NCBI GenBank assembly: GCA_035574195.1
Contig: DATLZE010000039.1
Coordinates: 1 to 20,048 of the forward strand
Length of the DNA stretch: 20,048 nucleotides
Direction of reading: 5' to 3'
Origin: SG8-41 sp035574195
GTDB lineage: Bacteria; Pseudomonadota; Gammaproteobacteria; Burkholderiales; SG8-41
A program made the translations under genes and the position numbers. Below the pieces are notes generated by a model. The model saw only the letters and a list, made by a program, of their open reading frames with translations, was not told the origin of the DNA and made no database searches. Below, piece after piece: positions 14,219 to 20,048 of the stretch; the stretch's first letter is position 1, and each line of letters begins with the position of its first letter.

Positions 14219-14854
14219 ATGCGCCTTCGCTGGCTGCTCGCCTTGGTTGCTGGCGTACTGCTGCTCCCGGTTTCGTATGCCCAGCCCGCGCCCAAGGCCG
14301 ATGCCGCCCAGGCCCAGAGACTCGCGCTCGAGGTCTGCGCCGCCTGTCACGGCGCCGACGGCAACAGCACGCAGGCCGCCAACCCGGTGCTCGCCGGCCA
14401 GCACGCAGACTACACATTCAAGCAGCTCGCCGACTTCAAGCCCGAGGGCGGCAGGCCGGCCGCGCGGCCGAACGCCGTGATGGCGGGCATGGTGGCGAAC
14501 CTCTCGCCGGGGGAGATGCGCGCGCTCGCGGTTTATTTCGAGAGCCAGAAGCCCAAGCCGCGGGCGGCGCGCGATCCGGAGCTCGCCAAGCTCGGTCAGG
14601 CGATCTACCGCGGCGGCATCTTCGCCAAGAACGTGGCAGCGTGCAGCGGTTGCCATGGACCGAACGGCGCGGGCGTGCCGGCACAGTTCCCGCGGCTCGC
14701 CGGACAGCATGCGGAATATACCGCGGCGCAGCTCAAGGCGTTTCGCTCGGGCGAGCGCGCCAACGATCCCAACCGCATGATGCGCGCGCTTGCCGAGAAG
14801 CTCTCCGACCGCGAGATCGCCGCGGTGGCCGAGTATATCGCGGGGCTGCGCTGA
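14219..14854 (+). CDS. Diheme cytochrome c4
   Basis: This is a periplasmic electron carrier with two c-type hemes. The 211-residue precursor has a Sec signal peptide (about 1-21, cleavage after SYA) and two homologous cytochrome c domains. The heme-binding motifs are CAACH (40-44) and CSGCH (142-146). The likely axial methionines are Met88 or Met91 in VMAGMVANLS, and Met187 or Met188 in RMMRALAEKLS. The repeated LAGQHAxYT in both halves shows the internal duplication. The ATG at 14219 has AAAAGG 6 bases upstream. It probably carries electrons from a bc1-type complex to a terminal oxidase, as known for the family. It stands alone here: no engB, resB or ccsA is adjacent. It converges on hemL with 11 bases between the stops. 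Confidence 0.96.
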   Translation: MRLRWLLALVAGVLLLPVSYAQPAPKADAAQAQRLALEVCAACHGADGNSTQAANPVLAGQHADYTFKQLADFKPEGGRPAARPNAVMAGMVANLSPGEMRALAVYFESQKPKPRAARDPELAKLGQAIYRGGIFAKNVAACSGCHGPNGAGVPAQFPRLAGQHAEYTAAQLKAFRSGERANDPNRMMRALAEKLSDREIAAVAEYIAGLR

Positions 14855-14865
14855 ACCCGGCCAGC

Positions 14866-16149
14866 CTAAAGGGCCAGTTGCGCGAACGCGCGGCGCGCGG
14901 CTTCCACCGTTTTCTCGATCTCGGGGCTGCCGTGCGCGCTCGAGACGAACCCTGCTTCGAAGGCCGAGGGCGCGAGATAGACGCCTTGAGCGAGCATGGC
15001 GTGGAAGAAGCGGTTGAAGGCCTCGCGGTCGCACTGCATGACCTCGGCGTAGCTCGCGGGCGGGGTTTCGCGGAAATAGATCCCGAACATCCCGCCCACG
15101 CTCTGCGCCGAGAATCCGATGCCATGTGCGCGCGCCGCCTCCGCGAGACCATCGCATAGCTGCCGCGCGGTTGCGGCCAGCCGCTCGAAGAACCCCGGTG
15201 CCTGGACCAGCCTGAGGGTGGCGAGGCCGGCGGCGACCGCCAGCGGATTTCCGGAGAGCGTCCCGGCTTGGTAGACGGGGCCCAAGGGGGCGATCGCCTG
15301 CATGATCTCGCGTCGCCCCCCGAAGGCGCCGAGCGGCAGCCCGCCGCCGATCACCTTGCCGAGCGTGGTGAGATCGGGCCGGATGCCGAAGAGCGCCTGC
15401 GCGCCACCAAGCGCGACGCGAAATCCGGTCATCACCTCGTCGAAAATCAGCAGCGCGCCGTGCCGCGTGCACAGCCGCCGCAGGCTCTCGAGAAACCCCG
15501 CCCGCGGCGCGACCAAGTTCATGTTGCCGGCGACCGGCTCGACGATCACCGCAGCGATCTCCGCGCCCGCGCGCTCGAAGGCGCGCTCGAGCGCGTGCTC
15601 GTCGTTGTAGTCGAGCACCAGAGTATGGGCCGCGGTCTCCGCCGGCACGCCCGCCGAGGAGGGCTGGCCGAAGGTAAGCGCTCCGGAGCCCGCCTTGACG
15701 AGCAGCGCGTCGGCGTGACCGTGATAGCAGCCTTCGAACTTGATGATCTTCGACCGCCCGGTGTAGCCCCGCGCGAGCCGCACCGCGCTCATGGTCGCTT
15801 CCGTGCCGGAGGATACCAGTCGCACCTGCTCGAGCGATGGCACGAGCCGCAGCAGGCACTCCGCCATCTCCACCTCGGCCTCGGTAGGCGCGCCGAAAGA
15901 AAGCCCGCGCTCGGCAGCTCGCTGCACCGCGGCCACCACTTCCGGGTGGGCGTGGCCGACGATGAGCGGCCCCCACGACCCCACGTAATCCACGTAAGCC
16001 TTGCCATCGGCATCCCATACCTGCGCGCCCCGGCCGCGCTGGATGAAGGGGGGGGTGCCTCCCACCGAGCGGAACGCGCGCACCGGCGAATTGACCCCTC
16101 CGGGGATCGAGCGCTGCGCGCGCTGGAACAAGATCTGGCTGCGTTTCAT
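14866..16149 (-). CDS. hemL: Glutamate-1-semialdehyde 2,1-aminomutase
   Basis: HemL is a PLP enzyme that converts glutamate-1-semialdehyde to 5-aminolevulinate, the last step of the C5 route and the step supplying HemB. The 427-residue protein starts with MKRSQILFQRAQRSIPGGVN, typical of the family, so I use the ATG at 16149. The frame is open to 16242, but those 31 extra codons overlap thiE and look unlike the family. Key features are SSGTEATMSAVRLARG (113-128), GCYHGHADALL (140-150), FDEVMTGFR (236-244) and PLP Lys265 in TTLGKVIGGGLPLGAFGG. It lies 43 bases after thiE in the same direction. No clear Shine-Dalgarno is visible before this ATG. The pairing with thiD-thiE looks like a shared operon of cofactor genes. 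Confidence 0.97.
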   Translation of the reverse strand: MKRSQILFQRAQRSIPGGVNSPVRAFRSVGGTPPFIQRGRGAQVWDADGKAYVDYVGSWGPLIVGHAHPEVVAAVQRAAERGLSFGAPTEAEVEMAECLLRLVPSLEQVRLVSSGTEATMSAVRLARGYTGRSKIIKFEGCYHGHADALLVKAGSGALTFGQPSSAGVPAETAAHTLVLDYNDEHALERAFERAGAEIAAVIVEPVAGNMNLVAPRAGFLESLRRLCTRHGALLIFDEVMTGFRVALGGAQALFGIRPDLTTLGKVIGGGLPLGAFGGRREIMQAIAPLGPVYQAGTLSGNPLAVAAGLATLRLVQAPGFFERLAATARQLCDGLAEAARAHGIGFSAQSVGGMFGIYFRETPPASYAEVMQCDREAFNRFFHAMLAQGVYLAPSAFEAGFVSSAHGSPEIEKTVEAARRAFAQLAL

Positions 16150-16192
16150 TTGCCGAATCGAAAATCGCGTACGGTGAACGGAAAAAACATCG

Positions 16193-16861
16193 CTATTCGT
16201 TCGAGCAACCTTGATTCCCATCGCCTGATTGCCGTTTCCCATCGGCGAACAGCGCGCTGAAACGCCGCGCTGCGGCGCGGATGTCGGGCGCCTCGAACAG
16301 CGCCGAGATCACCGCCACGCTGTCCGCACCTGCGGCGATGAGCTGCGGCGCGTTCTCCGGAGTGATGCCGCCGATCGCCACGACCGGAACCCGCAGCCGG
16401 CGCTTTGCTTCGGCGAGCAGCGCGAGCGGCGCCCGCACCGCGCCGGGCTTCACCGCGGAAGGGAAGAAGCTGCCGAAGGCGACGTAGCTCGCGCCGGCAC
16501 GCTCGGCCTCGAGCGCTGCCTCCACGCGGTCGTAGCAGGAGGCGCCGAGCAGCCGCCGTTCGCCCAGCCGGGCGCGGGCCGCGGCGAGCGGGCCGTCTGC
16601 GGCGCCGAGATGCACGCCGTCGGCCGCGATCTCCAGCGCGAGCTCCAGCTGATCGTTGATGATAAGCGGCACACCGTGCTCGCGCGCGAGCGCTGCGAGC
16701 GAGCGCGCCTGGACGCGCCTGCGCTCGGCATCCGCGCGCTTGTTGCGGTACTGCAGCAGCCGTGCGCCGCCCGCCAGTGCCGCCTCGACCTTGGCGAGCA
16801 GCTCAGCGGTGTCCTCGATGTCGGGCGTGACGGCGTAGAGCCCCCTAACTTCCACCTTCAT
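16193..16861 (-). CDS. thiE: Thiamine-phosphate synthase
   Basis: ThiE joins hydroxymethylpyrimidine pyrophosphate and the thiazole phosphate to give thiamine monophosphate. The 222-residue TIM barrel shows LLQYRNK (35-41), INDQLELALEIAADGVHLG (68-86) for Mg and pyrophosphate, GASCY, FGSFFPSAVKPGA and AIGGITPEN. The FPSAVKPG form replaces the more usual FPTxTK loop. I take this as a subfamily variant, not damage. The ATG at 16861 lies 17 bases inside the end of thiD, indicating translational coupling. hemL follows after 43 bases. The C-terminus ends in a short Gly/Asn/Ser-rich tail. Confidence 0.95.
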   Translation of the reverse strand: MKVEVRGLYAVTPDIEDTAELLAKVEAALAGGARLLQYRNKRADAERRRVQARSLAALAREHGVPLIINDQLELALEIAADGVHLGAADGPLAAARARLGERRLLGASCYDRVEAALEAERAGASYVAFGSFFPSAVKPGAVRAPLALLAEAKRRLRVPVVAIGGITPENAPQLIAAGADSVAVISALFEAPDIRAAARRFSALFADGKRQSGDGNQGCSNE

Positions 16862-17678
16862 CGGCCGCTTCTTTCTCCCGCGCCCAGAACAGGCGGTCGG
16901 GGATGTGCTGACCCATGCCGGGGCGGAACGCCGCCTTCAGCGTCTGCCAGGTGTATTCCTGCGCGTCCCGCACCGCGTCGGCGATCTCCAGCCCGTTCGC
17001 GAGGGTGGCGGCGATCGCCGAGGCGAGCGTGCAGCCCGAGCCGTGGTAGGCGCCCGGCAGCCGTTGCCAGGTGTCGGCGCGCACCACCCCGTTCGGCCCG
17101 TAGAGCGTGTTGACGACCTGGGGCGTGTTCTCGTGGGTGCCGGTGATCAGCACGTATTCGCATCCGGTCGCGATCAGGCGGCGCGCGCATTCGGCGAGTT
17201 CCGGCGCGTCGTTCTCGTCCGATTCGTTGGCGGCGAGCCGCCGCGCCTCCAGGCTGTTCGGCGTGAGGATCGTGGTCTGGGGGATGAGCAGTTCCTTGAG
17301 CGCGCCGATCATTTCGTCGGTGACGAGCTCGTCACCGCGGCCCGAGGCGAGCACTGGATCGAGCACCAGCGGCACTTCGGGATAGTCGGACACCACCTCC
17401 GCGATCGCGGCGATCTGCTCGACGCTGCCGAGCAGCCCGATCTTGAACGCCGCCACCGGCATGTCCTCGAGCACGCAGCGCGCCTGATCCGCGACCCACT
17501 CGGCGTCGATCGGGGAAACCTCGTCCACGCCGGTGGTGTCCTGGATGGTGACCGCGGTCACCACCGAGAGCGGGTGGCAGCCCATGCTGGAGAGCGTCAT
17601 GATGTCGGCCTGCAGCCCCGCGCCGCCGCTCGGGTCGGAGGCGGCGAACACGAGCACGATGGGCGGGGTCTCCGGCAT
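16845..17678 (-). CDS. thiD: Hydroxymethylpyrimidine/phosphomethylpyrimidine kinase
   Basis: ThiD phosphorylates HMP and then HMP phosphate to give HMP-PP, the pyrimidine donor for ThiE. The 277-residue ribokinase-fold protein has the N-terminal SDPSGGAGLQADI, IQDTTGVDEV, VLDPVLASGRGDELV and the C-terminal catalytic and anion-hole motif GSGCTLASAIAA. I start at the ATG at 17678 (MPETPPIVLVFAASD). An in-frame GTG at 17690 would add four residues. Neither has a good Shine-Dalgarno. It overlaps thiE by 17 bases and is divergent from rubredoxin across about 84 bases. I find no TPP riboswitch in that short upstream region. Confidence 0.95.
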   Translation of the reverse strand: MPETPPIVLVFAASDPSGGAGLQADIMTLSSMGCHPLSVVTAVTIQDTTGVDEVSPIDAEWVADQARCVLEDMPVAAFKIGLLGSVEQIAAIAEVVSDYPEVPLVLDPVLASGRGDELVTDEMIGALKELLIPQTTILTPNSLEARRLAANESDENDAPELAECARRLIATGCEYVLITGTHENTPQVVNTLYGPNGVVRADTWQRLPGAYHGSGCTLASAIAATLANGLEIADAVRDAQEYTWQTLKAAFRPGMGQHIPDRLFWAREKEAADEGGS

Positions 17679-17762
17679 GGCGGGGGGCACGGACGCCCGC
17701 GCTTGGTTGCGGGCGGGGCGATTGGCTAAAATTTTGATTGTAGCCTAAATTTGGACGCCTGC
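17679..17762. promoter_or_regulatory. Divergent thiD / rubredoxin control region
   Basis: An AT-rich core (17721-17752) lies between the divergent genes. Rightward -10 candidates are TAAAAT (17727-17732) and TAAATT (17746-17751); the latter is 17 bases after TTGGCT (17723-17728). Leftward, TACAAT is present at 17742-17737. An inverted repeat GGCTA (17724-17728) and TAGCC (17741-17745) spans the core and could be an operator. Individual hexamers are weak. Confidence 0.35.
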
Positions 17763-17951
17763 ATGACCGAGACCGACACCCGGGTCTACAAGAAATACAT
17801 GTGTCTGATTTGCGGTTTCATCTACGACGAGGCCGCCGGCCTGCCCGAGGAAGGCATCGCCCCGGGCACCCGCTGGGAAGATGTCCCGATCAACTGGACC
17901 TGCCCCGACTGCGGTGCGCGCAAGGAGGATTTCGAAATGGTGGAGGTCTAG
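17763..17951 (+). CDS. Rubredoxin
   Basis: This is a small cytoplasmic one-iron electron carrier. The 62-residue protein has the two Cys pairs that bind iron, CLIC (Cys14 and Cys17) and CPDC (Cys47 and Cys50), plus the conserved GFIYDEAAGLPEEGIAPGT and WEDVP between them. I use the ATG at 17763. A TTG twelve bases upstream is in frame but unneeded. The Shine-Dalgarno is weak. gloA starts one base after its stop, so the two are probably co-translated. The electron partner cannot be told from the window. Confidence 0.96.
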   Translation: MTETDTRVYKKYMCLICGFIYDEAAGLPEEGIAPGTRWEDVPINWTCPDCGARKEDFEMVEV

Positions 17952-17952
17952 G

Positions 17953-18338
<386 letters not shown>

Positions 18339-18342
<4 letters not shown>

Positions 18343-19136
18343 CGCGCGACGGGCGGTGCCGGGGCGACCCCGGGGCAGAGGGCGTTCGCGATTCGCACGA
18401 ACTGTTCCACTGCGAGCGTTTCGGCGCGCGCGCCGGGCGCGATCCCGAGCGCGGCGAGCATCTCCGCGCTGACGAGCCCTCGCAGGGCGTTGCGCAGCGT
18501 TTTGCGGCGCTGGGAAAAAGCGGCGCGCACCACGCTCGCGAAGCGCGCCTCGTCCCGTGCCGGGTGCGGCAGCGGCGCGTGCGGCACCATGCGCACCACC
18601 GCCGATTCGACCCGCGGCGCAGGGCGGAACGCGCGCGCGGGGACGAGCAGCACGCGCTCCATGCGGAAGCGGTACTGCAGCATGACCGACAGGCGCCCGT
18701 AGGGTGCGGTGGCGGGCGCGGCGAGCATGCGCTCGACCACTTCCCGCTGCAGCATCACGTGGATGTCGCGGATCGCGCCCGCGTGCTGCGCGAGGCGGAA
18801 GAGGAGCGGCGTGGAGATGTTGTAGGGCAGGTTTCCCACCACGCGCAGCTGCGGCCCGAGCGCGGAGAAATCGAACTCGAGCGCGTCGCCTTCGTGGACG
18901 GTGAGGCGCGCGGCAGAAAGCTCGGCCCGCAGCCGCGCGACGAGGTCGCGGTCGATCTCGACGGCGTGCAGGTGCTCGAGCCGCTCGACTAAGGCGCGCG
19001 TGAGCGCGCCCAGCCCGGGTCCGATCTCCACCATGCGGTCGCTCGCGCGCGGGGCGATGGCGGCGATGATCGCGGCGACGATCGAGTCGTCGGCGAGAAA
19101 GTGTTGCCCGAATCGCTTGCGGGGGCGGTGGCGCAT
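18339..19136 (-). CDS. rsmA: 16S rRNA (adenine1518-N6/adenine1519-N6)-dimethyltransferase
   Basis: RsmA (KsgA) dimethylates two adjacent adenines in the 3' hairpin of 16S rRNA, a late check in small-subunit assembly. The 265-residue protein has KRFGQHFL (7-14), the SAM-binding EIGPGLGALT (37-46), the acidic AVEIDRD (58-64) and the catalytic motif NLPYN (102-106). The C-terminal domain holds the FSQRRKTLRNAL motif. The ATG at 19136 shares one base with the pdxA stop (TGATG), a standard coupling arrangement matching the common pdxA-rsmA order. apaG and apaH, which follow in E. coli, are absent here, and gloA converges instead. Confidence 0.97.
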
Positions 19137-20048
19137 CAGGCTGCGCGCCGCGCGCGGGTGGCGAGCGCAGCAGCGAGCCGGATCGCCTCGATGAGGCTGC
19201 CGGCGCGCGCGCGCCCGGTGCCGGCGAGATCGAGCGCGGTGCCGTGGTCGACCGAAGTGCGGATGATGGGCAGCCCGAGCGTCACGTTGACGGCGGAGCC
19301 GAAGCCCGCGTACTTGAGCACCGGAAGGCCCTGGTCGTGATACATCGCGAGCACACAGTCGTAGCGGCGCAGCCGCGGGTGGAACAGCGTATCGGCGGGC
19401 AGCGGTCCTGCGAGATCGAAACCGCGCGCGCGCAGTTTCTCGAGGACCGGCACGATCACCTCGATTTCTTCGCGTCCGAGGTATCCGGCTTCCCCAGCGT
19501 GAGGATTCAAGCCCGCCACCGCAATGCGCGGGCGGGCGATGCCGAAGCGCCCGATCAACTCCTGCCGCAGGACGACGAGGGTGCGCTCCAAGGCTTCTCG
19601 GGTAAGGCTCCGCGCCACTTCCCTGAGCGGCAGATGGGTGGTGGCGAGCGCGACCCGCAGCCCGCCGCCCACCAGCATCATCACCGCCTGCTGCACACCC
19701 AGGCGCTCGGCGAGGAACTCGGTGTGCCCGGTGAAGGCGATACCCGCCTCGTTGATCACGCTCTTCTGCACCGGTGCCGTCACCATCGCGTCGAATATCC
19801 CGTCGCGGCAGCCCTCGGCGGCGATCTCCAGCGTGCGCAGCACGTAGCCGCTGTTCGCCGGATCGAGCCGTCCGGGCAGCGCCCGCCGCGCGAGCGGCAC
19901 GTGATGCACGAGCAGCGCGTTGGCGCCCCCCGCGCGCGCGGCGCCCGGCACGAACGCCGCGGTCCTGAGCGGAACGCCGAGCAGGCGCGCGCGCGCGCGC
20001 AGCAGCTCGCGATCGGCGAGCACCACGATGCGCGCCGGCAGGCGCCGG
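19136..20048 (-). CDS. pdxA: 4-hydroxythreonine-4-phosphate dehydrogenase (N-terminus cut by right window edge)
   Basis: PdxA oxidises 4-phosphohydroxy-L-threonine in pyridoxal 5'-phosphate synthesis. About 304 codons are present. The frame is open to the edge and reads RLPARIVVLADRELLRARA there, so only about the first 25-35 residues are missing, including the family's N-terminal GEPAGIGP-type motif. Visible landmarks are TAPVQKSVINEAG, FTGHTEFLAERLG with a metal-binding His, GLNPHAGEAGYLG, LAMYHDQGLPVLKY, and TSVDHGTALDLAGTG near the C-terminus. The in-frame GTG at 20026 is not the start, because family-like sequence continues upstream. The stop overlaps the rsmA ATG by one base. Confidence 0.96.
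   Translation of the reverse strand, partial: RRLPARIVVLADRELLRARARLLGVPLRTAAFVPGAARAGGANALLVHHVPLARRALPGRLDPANSGYVLRTLEIAAEGCRDGIFDAMVTAPVQKSVINEAGIAFTGHTEFLAERLGVQQAVMMLVGGGLRVALATTHLPLREVARSLTREALERTLVVLRQELIGRFGIARPRIAVAGLNPHAGEAGYLGREEIEVIVPVLEKLRARGFDLAGPLPADTLFHPRLRRYDCVLAMYHDQGLPVLKYAGFGSAVNVTLGLPIIRTSVDHGTALDLAGTGRARAGSLIEAIRLAAALATRARRAA

Noticed and set aside
16150..16242. N-terminal extension of HemL into thiE
   Set aside because: The family N-terminus (MKRSQILFQRAQ) begins at 16149. The added residues overlap thiE and show no similarity to the family.
17679..17762. TPP riboswitch upstream of thiD
   Set aside because: The leader is too short and lacks the conserved CUGAGA-type core, so no riboswitch can be supported.
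19984..20000. Alternating GC tract in pdxA (possible Z-DNA or repeat)
   Set aside because: It encodes an Arg-Ala-Arg-Ala stretch in a conserved part of PdxA and follows from high-GC codon choice.

Overview
The window reads as ordinary chromosome of a GC-rich betaproteobacterium (by eye well above 60% G+C). The evidence is the gene order pilM-N-O-P-Q / aroK-aroB-dgt-gltB, a type IV pilus cluster divergent from a class A penicillin-binding protein gene, a rubredoxin gene divergent from thiD-thiE-hemL, an Asp-rich (Mg-type) HemB, and a diheme cytochrome c4. I cannot place it below class. I see no insertion sequence, prophage, CRISPR array, tRNA or rRNA.

Layout, left to right. Positions 1-9612 all read leftward. 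They hold the type IV pilus assembly operon pilMNOPQ, an intrinsic terminator, and then aroK-aroB-dgt (two shikimate-pathway enzymes and a dNTP triphosphohydrolase) and the start of gltB (glutamate synthase), which runs off the left edge. An AT-rich divergent control region (9613-9838) separates pilM from mrcA (PBP1A, rightward). mrcA is followed 10 bases later by a small protein of uncharacterised function with a degenerate nucleotidyltransferase-like motif. hemB (leftward) converges on that pair. To the right of hemB is a 412-base gap with no protein gene. Its left half contains a strong rightward intrinsic terminator with no protein gene feeding it. Three further hairpins with C-rich loops and a plausible promoter sit just upstream, so I propose a small RNA of about 110 nt there, divergent from hemB. 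Cytochrome c4 (rightward) follows. Next come hemL, thiE and thiD (leftward), then rubredoxin and gloA (rightward), and finally rsmA and pdxA (leftward, pdxA cut by the right edge).

Together the genes cover pilus assembly across the envelope, peptidoglycan synthesis, aromatic amino acid precursors, nitrogen assimilation, two tetrapyrrole steps (HemL, then HemB), a heme-bearing electron carrier, thiamine and pyridoxal phosphate synthesis, methylglyoxal detoxification and ribosome maturation. All recognised enzymes look intact, with their key residues present.

The most interesting items are the candidate C-rich-loop small RNA at 13879-13990 with its shared promoter region with hemB, the hairpin in the mrcA leader, the terminator plus possible leaderless start that separates aroK from the pilus operon, and the uncharacterised protein behind mrcA.
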